Shown here piece after piece: positions 10,790 through 21,332 of a DNA stretch of 64,000 bases; position 1 is the first letter of the stretch, and the number at the start of each line of letters is the position of its first letter. This stretch comes from Sweltsa coloradensis (lineage: Eukaryota; Arthropoda; Insecta; Plecoptera; Chloroperlidae). Where the stretch lies: the NCBI GenBank assembly GCA_024449915.1, contig JAMZAV010003189.1:117031-181030 (forward strand). The letters are read 5' to 3'. Below the pieces are notes generated by a model, which saw only the letters and a program-made list of their open reading frames with translations, was not told the origin of the DNA and did not search any database. Both the position numbers and the translations under genes were made by a program.

Positions 10790-11488
10790 GCTCAGTTGGA
10801 CGCGTGATAAGCGAGCACGTGCTATAGCTAGACCCACATTGCACATTTTTTTAAATTTTAAAATTTGCTACGTTTGCTGTCCACGGGGCCATGTTACCAA
10901 TATTATTTATTATTGCCAAGGTATTTGGGGTAAACCCCTGTGTAAAACTTTACTTTGTGGATAAATCCACCGCCATCTAGAGGACCTTGACTCCTTGGGA
11001 AAACTATTTAAACTCTTTGGTGACAAATAATAGACTGTTTCCCTCGAAAGTTTTTGATTACTTGGAGGTGGCAGTGCATTAGAAACTTCGCGCGTCTTTT
11101 CGTTGCCATTGCAACGTTACTTGTGTTATAAAGTAATTTCCATCTACACTACTTATCGGATAAAAAAAAAAGTAACATATCCGTGACCGGACGGACATTC
11201 TAAATGATTCGGATATCTCAGATTTTGTCGCCGTTTAGCTTGAAAAAAAACTTGCGATTAACTTTAATGTAACTTTTTAACTTTTTGAACGATTTTGCCA
11301 CAAAACTAATGGCATTCAATCGAGAACGAAGCTTGCGGATAGTCAAAATTTCAACCGATCCGAGCCTCCGTTCGAACGTTATCGCGAGACATACAAACAA
11401 AAAACAAAACAAAAAACAAAAAAAAAAACAAAACCAGTGACTAATTTTTCCGGCAGAGTCAAATGAAAACGCTCGCTTCGCTCGCTTA
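10790..11488 (+). mobile_element. Family B element, copy B7 (full length)
   Basis: About 699 bp, with complete ends: ACTAGGAAACGCTCAGTTGG at the start, GCTCGCTTCGCTCGCTTAA at the end. The A-rich tract lies at 11391-11431. It carries the same internal landmarks as B4. Confidence 0.9.
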
Positions 11489-11535
11489 ATAATATTGGAA
11501 ACATGGCCCTGTGGACAGCGAACGTCACAAATTTA
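11489..11535 (-). mobile_element. Family B element, short fragment B8
   Basis: AACATGGCCCTGTGGACAGC followed by GAACGTCACAAATTTAA is the reverse complement of the 5'-proximal B segment. It sits exactly between the end of B7 and the start of B9. Confidence 0.75.
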
Positions 11536-12272
11536 ACTAGGAAACGCTCAGTTGGACGCGTTGATAAGCGAGCACGTGCTATAGCTAGACCCACATTGCA
11601 CATTTTTTTAAATTTTAAAATTTGCGACGTTCGCTGTCCACAGGGCCATGTTTACAAATATTATTATTATTGCCAAGGTATTTGGGTAAAACCCGTGTGT
11701 AAACCTTTACTTTGTGAATAAAATCCACCGCCATCTAGAGGACCTTGACTCCTTGGGAAAACTATTTAAACTCTTTGTTGGGCAAATAATTGACTGCTTC
11801 CTCGAAAGTATTTTGATTACTTCTAGGTGGCAGTGCATTAGAAACTTCGCGCGTCTTTTCGTTGCCATGGCAACGTTACTTTTGTTATAATGTAATTTCC
11901 ATCTACACTACTTATCGGATCAAAATAAAATTAACATATTCGTGACCGGACGGACATTCTAAATGGTTTGGCTATCTCAGATTTGTCCCCGTTAAGTTTG
12001 AGAAAAAAACTTTCGATTAACTTTAATGTAACTTTTTAACTTTTTGAACGATTTTGCCACAAAACTAATGGCATTCAATCGAGAACGAAGCTTGCGGATA
12101 GTCAAAATTTCAACTCGATCCGAGCCTCCGTTCGAACGTTATGGCGAGACATACAAACAAAAAACAAAAACAAAAACAAAAACAAACAAAACAAACAAAC
12201 AAAAAAACAAAACAAAACCAGTGACTAATTTTTCCGGCAGAGTCAAATGGAAACGCTCGCTTCGCTCGCTTA
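11536..12272 (+). mobile_element. Family B element, copy B9 (full length)
   Basis: About 737 bp, with both ends intact and an A-rich tract of CAAAAA and CAAA units at 12154-12219. Its frame of 98 codons near the 3' end is again the repeat, with low-complexity lysine/threonine codons across the tract, and not a gene. Confidence 0.9.
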
Positions 12273-12351
12273 AAAATTTAAAAAATGTGCAATGTGGGTC
12301 TAGCTATAGCACGTGCTCGCTTATGAACGCGTCCAACTAGCGTTTCCTAGT
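12273..12351 (-). mobile_element. Family B element, inverted 5' end fragment B10
   Basis: It starts next to the end of B9 with AAATTTAAAAAATGTGCAAT and ends GCGTTTCCTAGT. It closes the cluster with an end facing inward, as in the other junctions of the cluster. Confidence 0.8.
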
Positions 12352-12825
12352 TTACAAGAAATTACATCCCCTTCAAAATTCCATGTGCTCGTATTGATGT
12401 TTTTGAATTTTCCCTCATCAACCGAATTCAAGGCACCTACAACAAATTATTAGCTATTATTACAGAAATTGACATCAACCACATGTAACTTCATTCATTT
12501 AAAGCAGCTGTTTATGCCAGTTTACCAACATGAATCATTTGTCACTCTTATCACCTTTTCACCAGTTTTGTATTTTATAACCTGTTTTTTTTTCTTCATT
12601 CATCTTGGGTTTACAGCCGTTTTATATATTTATAATTTGTTATTCAAGTTTTTCTTGTTGTATATTGTTGTAAAATTTTATTTTTATCGTACTTGTTTAT
12701 GTATTAAATGTTTTGTTTATCGTATTTGTAAGGTTTTAAATTGTATTCTTAATTGTTTTGTTTTAGTTACCTAACACTTGTGGGTAAATACCTGTTGTTA
12801 GTGATTAATAAATAATAATATAATC
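12352..12825 (+). mobile_element. Probable 3' UTR of a non-LTR retrotransposon
   Basis: It has a very T-rich region (12578-12770), TTAGTTACCTAACACTTGTG, then GGGTAAATACCTGTTGTTAG and an AATA-rich tail (12807-12822). A short T-rich 3' UTR ending in an adenine-rich microsatellite is typical of the Jockey/CR1 side of non-LTR elements. No reverse transcriptase motif is present here, so the assignment is tentative. Confidence 0.4.
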
Positions 12826-13020
12826 TGTTTGTACTTTACTTGCCAATTAGCGGCTTCGAACTTGATAGAGTCTTGAGTTACCTTAGACCTGCCACGTTTT
12901 GAATGACAATCGAAGTAATGCTCCTCTTGAAAATTATTTACATTTAAGTCTCATTGGGAGCTTATAATCATAGTTGTAATATTCAATGTTTGTTCTGAAA
13001 TCAAAGATATTTTACTTCTC

Positions 13021-13357
13021 TTCGTCTGGGTTAGGGGTAGAATTAGCCCAAAGCACTGCTCTGCTTCTCATAAAAGGCGATTTAAGAGAAAAAGTCCACC
13101 TCGCATACATCAGCTTGTAGAAAGAGTAGTACACACTCCCCGAAATTAGAGGCGAGCTCTGGCATTCGTCGTCAGGGACACCTCTCCATTCCCTTGACGA
13201 CCTTCTCGGCTACAACGCCAGCAATGACACATTTGAGAACCCCCTTTCCTTCCCCTACTCGTGGCTGGTTTTGACCAGCATAGGCGTCTACTCCCCATAT
13301 CCCCTAGGCTGGAGTGGTGCATTATTATGACCTAACGGTTGACGCGTCCTCAACCCC
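13021..13357 (-). repeat. Dispersed repeat family D, copy 1
   Basis: CTGGGTTAGGGGTAGAATTA, GGCGAGCTCTGGCATTCGTC and CCTAACGGTTGACGCGTCCT are reverse complements of segments at 25446-25800. No tRNA-like head or coding potential was found. Partial copies lie at 47580 and about 55490. Confidence 0.8.
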
Positions 13358-13970
13358 AATAAACAAAGAAATATTGGCAACAAGTTAAAGATGTATGCCA
13401 TTCTTGTTTTTATAGTGTGATGTAGATCCCAACGAAAAGTATGAAAACATGGTGTCATAATAAAAATCTCAAACAAAAGGTGACAGATGCTCTTCCTCCA
13501 AGTCACCCCGTCAAGAAGCGCAACGCGAAACTAACCGGCGTCCTCAAAGGAAATGCTAGGAATATCTTTCTCTGGGTAGATAATTAAAAAACAACCCGCT
13601 CTCGCTGCTTTCGAAGGACATCAATCTTAGTCTGGGGTGGGGGGAACTTTTGATTTACGAGTTGGCTCCCCAAAGTGGATCCGTATGATTAAAATTTTGT
13701 TATTGTTTGGAATCTCGCCTTTTTCGATAAAAACAACGCCATTAACGAGGTCTCACGTGAAATTATAATTGCGCCTCTTTTTGCAAGAAAAAAATTCAGT
13801 TTAACAGATTATCTTTTCAAAGTTTCTTGTGTGTTATTTTAATTTTTCATTTACGTAGTTTTCGTTGTTCCTTTGACTTCGTTGATTAAATCTAGGTCAA
13901 TCTCTCTTAGCTAGGCCTTTACTTACATACAACCTTGAAAATATGTGAAAATATGTAATACAAATTGAAA
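13358..13970. other. Stretch without recognised feature
   Basis: Mixed AT-rich sequence with no repeat match elsewhere in the window and no convincing reading frame. Confidence 0.4.
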
Positions 13971-13984
13971 GAGAGAGAGGGGGG

Positions 13985-14090
13985 GAAAGATTGAATGATT
14001 GATTGATTGATTAAGGTCTTTAATAAGGCGGGATTAAGGCTAGTGATGCCTTATCTTCCATCCTAAGAGAGAGAGAGAGAGAGAGAGGAA
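13985..14090 (-). repeat. Retroelement 3'-end relic with GATT microsatellite tail
   Basis: AAGGCGGGATTAAGGCTAGT followed by GATGCCTTATCTTCCATCC is the reverse complement of 23655-23703. Here the tail is (GATT)n; at 23708 it is (TATC)n. A GA-dinucleotide run lies at 14065-14087. The same sequence end with different simple tails suggests the 3' end of a retroposed element. Confidence 0.65.
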
Positions 14091-14164
14091 AAGAATGTAA
14101 AGTCGAGCTAACATAAAAACAGAGATCTGACAGTCAATATTAGGCCTACATATTATTTCCCCTC

Positions 14165-14211
14165 TTGGTGGAGGTGCCAGTCCCAGTCTACCCGACCCGG
14201 CGCCTCCACCA
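14165..14211. repeat. Hairpin of the CCGGCGCCTCCACCA motif
   Basis: TGGTGGAGGTGCC at 14166 is followed by a short spacer and GGCGCCTCCACCA at 14199, forming a hairpin with a 13-bp arm. A similar arrangement occurs at 56517-56549. Confidence 0.7.
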
Positions 14212-14288
14212 CTTGCTGTATTATTATACGTTGTTATTTATAGTCAGTGCATCGTGTGCTCAACGAATAAACATACTTTTGTCTTTCT

Positions 14289-14343
14289 CGACAGACAGAC
14301 AGACAGACAGACAGACAGTCAGACGGACAGACAGACAGACAAA
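14289..14343 (+). repeat. (ACAG)n microsatellite
   Basis: About 13 units of ACAG with two interruptions (AGTC, ACGG). The reading frames on both strands here are low-complexity artefacts. Confidence 0.95.
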
Positions 14344-15450
14344 TTGAAAAGTTATACATATATGGTAGCTTGGCTTTCTATTTTCCATAGTTATTACTAG
14401 GGCTAGGATTCTTATGTATTTAAATATTTTTATAAAAATCTCTAAACCTATGCCCATGATCAATTCTTCACGAATTGTTCGATTGTGATCTCAAATATAT
14501 GTTTTTTAATCAAATATGTTTGCATATTTTGTTAGATTTGGTTAATAAATACATATTTCTCCTATCCTTGCCATAATTGCATATTTTAAAACAAAAATCC
14601 ACTATTCTTTACTTTAATAAAACCAAGAACTTTAAATTTACTTTACAAATCATTTTCAAAATTGCATAAACTAAACTCGGTGCTGTCTAAAAAATATTGG
14701 GTTTTCAAAAACTTGTTCAAATAAGTGCTATTCTAAAAGGTGATGGACACCTAGCCCCAACGAGGAAGAGTTTTCGTTGTCTGATATTGCGAATTTTAAG
14801 TTTGCACCCGTTACATCCTGTGACGTAGAGCAAAGTTTTTCGCAATACAAAAATGTGCTCGCCGAAAAACCGACATTCAATAATTTAAATTTGAACATTT
14901 GAAAATGGATTGTGTACACTGCAACGGGGATATATAAATACAAAAGTTAGTCCAAGGTGTTATTAAAAAGTGACATGATTTTTACAACTGCTACAATATG
15001 TTCAGCAACAATAAAATTGTTTTAGTGCCAACTATTTTTTTTCTTTCTGGTATTATATTGCACCTGACATGATTTGATTAATTTATGCTCATTTTGTGCT
15101 GGGAAGACTGATGGTACGGAAACAATATTTTTTGAGCACTTTATTTCGTATTTTTAAGCAAATATTTTTGTATTTTTAAGCACATATTTTTATGTTTTTA
15201 AGCAAATATAAAATACATATTTTGACATTTTTAAGCACATAAAAATCCGAGCCCTATATTTTATACAACAGCGCTGTCCCTTTGACAATTTTTAAGTCCT
15301 AAATTCTGGCTCACGCATTTACTCAAAAGGTTACTTCATTATCTCCATACCATTAGCAACGGCACAACAACATAATAATGTACTCCCACACCACTTAACT
15401 GAAATACTTTAATTAATGAAGCAAACTTCAGAGGGATCGTTGATATTGTT
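14344..15450. other. AT-rich stretch with weak internal repetition
   Basis: At 15150-15240, short units such as TTTTTAAGCAAATATTTTTG and TTTTTAAGCACATATTTTTA recur three to four times. Nothing else was recognised. Confidence 0.4.
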
Positions 15451-15852
15451 TGTGTGGCCTAATGGTCTTGTGGTTAGCGTCTCTGCTTTTAAAGCAGAAT
15501 GTCCAGGGTTCTATTCCCGCTATAGGCAGAAGTGTTTTATCTTCTGAATTGGACTTAATTCCATCAGTTTTTTGTTTAGGCATTTGAAAACGGTCACTTT
15601 GGAGCCGTTCTAGCAACAAAACGTATAAATCTAAGATTTTATAGAATGAGTCTTGTTGATTGTGGGGCTGTCCGCGGGTGGAATCGTGTCCAGCTTAAAT
15701 GATCGGTGTTTCTTACTTAAATACGCCGGTCTATAGTTGGTCATTGTTCGCTCGTCGATGGTGTCGGCGCCTACCGGGTTGGCTTGGTATGCTTTAATTT
15801 TATGTCCCCCACGGAATATCAGTTACTCGACTGTCTGGGTAGATTCTAAACT
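15451..15852 (+). mobile_element. tRNA-derived SINE S1, full-length copy 1
   Basis: A tRNA-like head starts with GTGTGGCCTAATGGTCTTGT (A box region) and has a B box GGGTTCTATTCCC. An S1 body follows (CGTTCTAGCAAC, CCGCGGGTGGAATCGTGTCC, TTGGTCATTGTTCGCTCGTC), then the 3' end AGATTCTAAA. The anticodon-like loop differs from other S1 copies (CTTTTAAAG against CTTCCAATG). Confidence 0.85.
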
Positions 15853-17060
15853 TGTCTGAGACTGTTTATTAATGAGGCAAATTTTAGCGGGTATCATTTA
15901 CTCGTCAGAGAGTACGTTATATTCAGTCTGAAACTCGCTTGATTTTGTGAGTTTACCTTTATTTTGGTTTCTGCGCCCAAAGCTTTGCACAGAGACACAG
16001 TACAGTAAATTTTACAATTATTTTGTATGTTAATCAATATTACATGGATTAAGAAATACATACGTATTTACACCATATGATACAAACGATACAGTTTCTG
16101 GAATTATGAGTTTTTTGAATTAATTGTTACATTAATTTGTTTAGGATGCTCAGTACTCAGTGTGTGTACCAAAATTTAAAAAAAAAACATTTGTAGTGAA
16201 ATAATTACGAAATACTTAGAATTGTTTAGCAATGAATATCATCCCGTTAAGATATAAAACAATTGTATGATTTATAAAATTGGCACTATGAGTTCATAGA
16301 AGCGTTTTCCAAGATCAATTCCACCACTTTATGCCCATTGTGGTATTTGAAACGTACCGTTCTATCCTTAATGAATCCGCTATTTTTCTTTCTGTCGATT
16401 GCGATTATTTCTTGAAGTCTTTGAGAAGAAATCCTTGAATATCCTTTTCGTTCTCGTTTTGCCTAAGACTCTCGCCTCGGGTATTTCAATGGATACTTTT
16501 AAGTGGATAAATATTTGTGTTAGTTGCTTTAATTAAGTGGAAGAAATGGTAATTTATTTACATCCGGATTTGTTGAATGAAACACATTTCATGAATTACT
16601 TGGGTAATGGATTTCAGTTCCGAATAGCTAAAGGGATATTTATCAGGTACAGTCTGATAGAAATCTAAGTACCCTGCTTTGCGAAGAATTTGAAAGGCTT
16701 TTGAGATGAAATAAATACATCCGTTAGTAAGTTGCAAATAGAGGTAGATAAAATGAATTCTTGAATATATTACGAGTTATAAATACCACCACAGTTTAAG
16801 ATCAACAAGGCTTCTAAATTTGAGAAATTATGAAATGTTTCTCGACATTCAATTCTTGGTTGACAATCAAATAAAAGCTCAGTAGAGAATAGTCATTTTT
16901 AGTATAGCCGAACTTTGGGAAGACGAGTGCGACTCTAGCTGATTTGGTTATGACTAAACATTGTTGAAACATATCCCCGGAGTGAGAGTAAAAGAATTTG
17001 GCCCTAGATCATGCACTAACCCACTAACTAGATAATGTGGAAATCAATCCAGAAATTAAA
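15853..17060. other. AT-rich stretch without recognised feature
   Basis: No reading frame, shared repeat or RNA gene was seen. A few AATTG and TTAAG runs only. Confidence 0.4.
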
Positions 17061-17137
17061 AAAAAAATCTCGGCGGGTATCGAACCCTGGTCACCCCATT
17101 GCCGGTTGAGTGTTTTACTCCTAAGCTACCGAGACGG
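17060..17137 (-). mobile_element. tRNA-like SINE head (type S2b)
   Basis: On the minus strand: GTCTCGGTAGCTTAGGAGTA (A box) and GGTTCGATACCCGCCGAGA (B box). The same type recurs at 17964 in the plus direction, and a fragment CTACCGAGACGG lies at 5932. The piggyBac-like MITE at 17138 begins directly after it. Confidence 0.7.
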
Positions 17138-17771
17138 TTAAAGGGGTATTTACCCGCGTAACTAAAAAAATATATTTCATTTAGGTAAACTAGTTATGAA
17201 TTAAGAAATTAACAGAAAAAGAATTGGGTCCACCATGACCCCTGAAAAAATGTCAAAATTGGTATTTTTCGAGCTAGGTCCCATCAGCAAAAATCTCCCA
17301 TAAGAAATAACACGGGGACGATATTTATGCCTCGTGACCATGGAGGATTTTGATCCTAAAAAATATTTTCCTACTCAGCAGACATTCAGTAAATCCTCTA
17401 TATTTTGTTTTGTAATTTGGGCAAATGGTTCGGTTAAAATATGCTAATTACCAAGAAGGGGTGTGATTTTGGAAATGAATATTTTTGCGTGTAGTGTTCA
17501 TTTGTGCACAGATTCAAGGCACGATGTAATAAAGGGCCATTTTAGTTTGGTACGATGGTCTAGTATCTATGTGGAACAAAAAAGAAGCAAGTTACAGCCG
17601 ATTTAAGAAATTTTCCAAAACGACAATTTTCGCAAATTTCGTGATAAAAATGAAACAATTTATGTAAAATCACAGCTACAAGATATAATTCTTTAAACTG
17701 TCATTTGAGTGTAGTGTTATGCTATAGATAATGTGGTAAAAAAAATATTTTTTGGGTAATAGCCCCTTTAA
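17138..17771 (+). mobile_element. piggyBac-like MITE, copy 2
   Basis: TTAA at both ends; AGGGGTATTTACCC start and GGGTAATAGCCCCT end. It shares long segments with 44267-44919, for example TTTTTCGAGCTAGGTCCCAT and CAAAAATCTCCCATAAGAAA. It lies immediately against a tRNA-like unit. Confidence 0.88.
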
Positions 17772-17779
17772 CTTCATTC

Positions 17780-17912
17780 ATAACATCTGTATTGTTTTTA
17801 TTTACTACAATTCAGAAATTAAAAAAGTCCGCCCCAACCGGGAATCGAACCACGGATCTCCCACATTCCAGGTGGACGTCTTAACCACTAGACCATCAGG
17901 ACGGGTACATTA
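17780..17912 (-). mobile_element. tRNA-derived SINE S2
   Basis: On the minus strand the head is GTCCTGATGGTCTAGTGGTT (A box) with GGTTCGATTCCCGGTTGGGG (B box). It is followed by TTTCTGAATTGTAGTAAATA. The anticodon arm is CCAC-loop-GTGG. Further copies lie at 19722 and 48541. The D and T arms are well preserved, but the tail and dispersal indicate a SINE. Confidence 0.75.
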
Positions 17913-17963
17913 TAATCTCTGAATTGTAGTTGCATTATAAAATCTGAATGGATTGTTGTTGCA

Positions 17964-18100
17964 TTGGTCTCGGTAGCTGAGGGGTAAATCACCCGACCGT
18001 CAATTGGGATACCGGTGCTCGATACGCCACTGAGATTGATTTTTAATTTGTGGATTGATTTCAGTACAATCAATTAAAAACCTACGGGAGTTTTTCCCGA
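17964..18100 (+). mobile_element. tRNA-like SINE head (type S2b)
   Basis: TGGTCTCGGTAGCTGAGGGG is followed by CCGGTGCTCGATACGCCACT and a tail that ends near CCTACGGGAGTTTTTCCCG. That terminal hairpin also occurs at 6460 and 47955, in each case next to tRNA-like or repeat material. Confidence 0.65.
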
Positions 18101-19060
18101 TTAATGAAATTGAGGAACTTACATTGTAATTAGGGATTTCGCTTAGCTAGGAATGAATTGGTAAGGGATTTTATAGATTGGCACGGAATCAGCATTGACC
18201 TAATTATGTCTGAGAAAACTTTTGTTAAAAACTCAATCAGAACTGCTGGTGACTGGAAATGAACCAGCGCCCTTCAGAATCATATATCTGAGTTTAAAGG
18301 GTGTGTTTTTTAATCGGTTTATGTGAGTGCGTGTGTGTGTGCGTGTGCTAGTCGTGTGCGTGTGCGTGTGCGTGTGCGAACCACAATCAGTGATTGCCCG
18401 ACAACTCTGCAAATGTGTGCGTGTGCGAACCACATTCAGTGATTGCCCAACAACTCTGCAAATGTTGACCAAACCAGACTCGAAACCGCAGAGACCATGT
18501 AGCCTAGAGCCCCCCCTCCCCCCACCCCTCACGTGGTAACACGACCAAACAAGACAAACACCCCTCCACCCCCACCTCCCCTCCCCTACCCCTCACACCT
18601 TGCTTGAAACGTGTGAAACTCGAAACGAACGATAACCTATACGTGCGTGCGTGTTTGTAGGTTTTTCTAAACGAGATTGAAGATTCGGGTAGAAAATGTG
18701 CGCTTCAGTTTTGGTTTCCGCACGCCCCTTTGCGACGTATGGCCAAGAGGGTTTCGTGTGCGGCCAATGTGAGTGTGACATTTCTTGTGTCTTCTCTACG
18801 AAGATATCTGCTATAACAAAACTCGTAAAAATTAAATATTTTCTTTTAACCAAATAAAGTTATTTTATTTATTTAACGGCTTTTCTGTTCAGTTAAAAAA
18901 TGATTTGTTAAGACTCTATTTTTGTAGGAAATTATAAGGGGAATAGTTTTACAATTGTAATGTTTCCTCTATCTCAAGGAGGTATGAATATGTAAGGAGA
19001 CAGCATGCGCTATCTGTGGCTGTACAAATGAACGTGGCCGTTTTGAACGTCTCTGATCGA
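18101..19060. other. Low-complexity stretch with GT runs and C runs
   Basis: GTGTGTGCG dinucleotide-type repeats at 18327-18380. A short duplication contains GATTGCCCRACAACTCTGC at 18391 and 18440. C-rich runs at 18508-18600. Reading frames here are composition artefacts. Confidence 0.5.
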
Positions 19061-19061
19061 G

Positions 19062-19190
19062 TTTTTCGCAGTATTTGCTGCTTCTCGTTGGTGCTGACCA
19101 ATATGGCGGCTACTAAAACATAGAGTTTTTCGCAGTATTTACTCCTTCTCGTTGGTGCTGACCAATATGGCGACTACTATGGCGGCACTG
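19062..19190 (+). repeat. Tandem duplication with CCAATATGGCG motifs
   Basis: GAGTTTTTCGCAGTATTT followed by CTTCTCGTTGGTGCTGACCA occurs at 19062 and at about 19123. Each unit ends in CCAATATGGCG(G/A)CTACTA. ATGGCGGC-type words lie at 19103, 19167, 19180 and 19513; they resemble YY1/Pho-type binding sites. Confidence 0.7.
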
Positions 19191-19199
19191 AAACAGCTG

Positions 19200-19720
19200 G
19201 TATTATACTTGAAACATTGATAAAACTCTTGTATCAATATGAGAATGAATTATAAAGGGTTGAAATTTAATTTTGGTTGATGTGCTGCGTTTTTGTTTGT
19301 TTTGGAATGTTCATAGCTTTGACAATGAGCTCTAATAATACCGACGACCTTGCTTTGGGTTCGAGGCTTTCGCGCACCACCATTGTCGTTCAAAGTGGCT
19401 ATGGTTTTGACGGCGACATGCTGCCTCCTTACATTATTCATACCTCCTTGCTCTATCTCCAACCATTTTGTAGATATTTGATTACAAAAACTTTTTGGCT
19501 GCCATTTTCCAATATGGCGGCCAAAGCTCCAGTCCGATCATAGGAGAGTTTTGATATCTTGTTTAGGAAGGTTTTAAGAAGATCTCTGTCAAAAATAGCT
19601 TATTGGTAATTTTTTCCTCTAAACGCCAATATATGGTATTATTTGACTGCACTATAAAACAGTTACATAAATGCAGGCACAACAATGAACTTAAAGTAAA
19701 GTTTGAAATAACATTACAAC
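19200..19720. other. Stretch without recognised feature
   Basis: An 88-codon plus frame and a 70-codon minus frame overlap here, but neither shows a domain, signal peptide or repeat match. Confidence 0.35.
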
Positions 19721-19721
19721 A

Positions 19722-19830
19722 ACATTATATTATTAAGACGCTCACCTGGAATGTGGGAGACCCGTGGTTCGAATCCCGGTTGGGGCGGACTTTTGTAATT
19801 TCTGAATTGTATTAAATAATAATAACACAA
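19722..19830 (+). mobile_element. tRNA-derived SINE S2, partial
   Basis: TTAAGACGCTCACCTGGAAT, then GTGGTTCGAATCCCGGTTGG and the shared tail AATTTCTGAATTGTATTAAA. The first part of the head is missing. Confidence 0.75.
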
Positions 19831-19989
19831 TAATTTTGGTGACAAATAAAAATGGATATTAATTAAAATGAATTAATGAACTTTAGAAAAGAAAGAAAAG
19901 AAAGGTTAATAAAGGTATATTAATAAATTATAAAAATGAAATAATAAAAAAAATGTTATAGGCTTATACCTTAATATAACATTTCTATT

Positions 19990-20225
19990 TTGTTACCTTG
20001 GAAATTGTGCAGTACCCCTCTCCAGGTGACCCAGGTATATGTTGTGGACAGGACAATTGTGAAGGGTGAACGAGGGCTATGAAAGAGGACTCAATCCCTA
20101 GCATTAACGATTGAGGAAAACCTTGGAAAACCCTTCAGTCAGGATTGCCGATCACGACAGGATTTGAACTCGGGACCTCCCGAATCAGAGTCAACCTATT
20201 ATAATCTACTATAATAACCGTACCG
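19990..20225 (-). mobile_element. SINE family S3, copy 1
   Basis: GACAATTGTGAAGGGTGAAC, AGGACTCAATCCCTAGCATT and CAGTCAGGATTGCCGATCAC are reverse complements of parts of 40500-40640. The right end, GGATTTGAACTCGGGACCTC, is a B-box/T-arm-like sequence on the minus strand, so the tRNA-like head is at the right. A relative lies at 53950. Confidence 0.65.
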
Positions 20226-21332
20226 TTTTGGTGCCTCCAACCTTGGCTATAACATAATACGTTTCACTTAAATCCTTTAACGAGCGGTGTATAAATAAAA
20301 CATGCTTTTAAAAAGCTGAGTTTAAAGTAGTTCATCGAATTAAAAAATTATTAAAACATATTTTATGTACTATCTGCTTTTAGGCAGATTTTTAAAAGAT
20401 CAATTGGATGATGTTGACGTTTGTGCTTTCAATGTAAATATATTACATTTAAATGCTGATAAATACATTTTAAAGTGATACATGACTAACCAAACTGTGT
20501 TTCAATGCTTATGAAGTTCATTGACATATTTTAACACTCTTTCTCTTTCTATTGTTGCAGGTGAGTTATATCTTATGAACAGTGTATCCACGAGGTATCT
20601 CCATCTCTCTCACTCTCTCAGTTGACCAACCGTGCAGTGAGTATACTAAAGCTATTTAGATGTGTCAACACTTTCGACTTTATAGAAACCAACAACTTAT
20701 ATATTATTACCATGTAAAAATATGTGATCTATCTATTCTCAATAAAATGTGTAGCCTACCTACACATTTTAAAAAGTCGTAATGGCTACACTTCAAAAAT
20801 TGAACAAGAATATATTACACACAAAAAAAAAATTATAGTTCTGATTTTTGCCAATCGCATATTCGTTTGAGGTGGGATCGTCTTATGAATCATTTTTATT
20901 TTATTTGTATTTGAGATGATATATGACACAAGTTGGCAGTTAGCAACTAGCTATTCGCTCGGCCAAGAAGCATCCGACGCGTATATGACACCTTTTAAAG
21001 TTGTCAATAAAGCATAGATGGACAGCCCTACAGTAATTTTTTAAATTTTGTCTTAAGCAGCCAGGAAAATCTCGAATATAGTAAATTTCAGACTGAAACA
21101 AAATTTAAATTCGTAAAAACTAATTTATTTTTTATAATTTATTCTCAAACAAATTTTAGAAATGTGTTACTGTAGAACCCTCTATTTCAACTTTCGTGAC
21201 ACTGTTCAAAATCTCAAACACCTGTGGTGTCAGTCAGCCGACACCAACACACCAACACCAATTTGCCTAAAACGCATGTCCTATACTATCTTAATAGTTG
21301 TCCATTCTTTTGCTTTTCTGTTTTCTCTTTAA
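20226..21332. other. AT-rich stretch without recognised gene
   Basis: It contains a pyrimidine tract followed by ATTGTTGCAG|GTGAG at about 20548-20567, which resembles a splice acceptor, but no exon-like reading frame follows. Otherwise nothing was recognised. Confidence 0.35.

Noticed and set aside
10081..12340. Repeated frames beginning MNDFATKLMAFNRE
   Set aside because: They lie in every family B copy, end in the variable A-rich tract, and the frame is not kept after it.
12469..12774. 101-codon frame rich in Phe, Tyr, Leu and Cys
   Set aside because: It results from T-rich 3' UTR-like sequence; the hydrophobicity reflects TTT/TTG codons, not a membrane protein.
18233..18539. Frames with THTHTHT or VCVCVCV runs
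   Set aside because: Artefacts of the GT-rich simple repeat.
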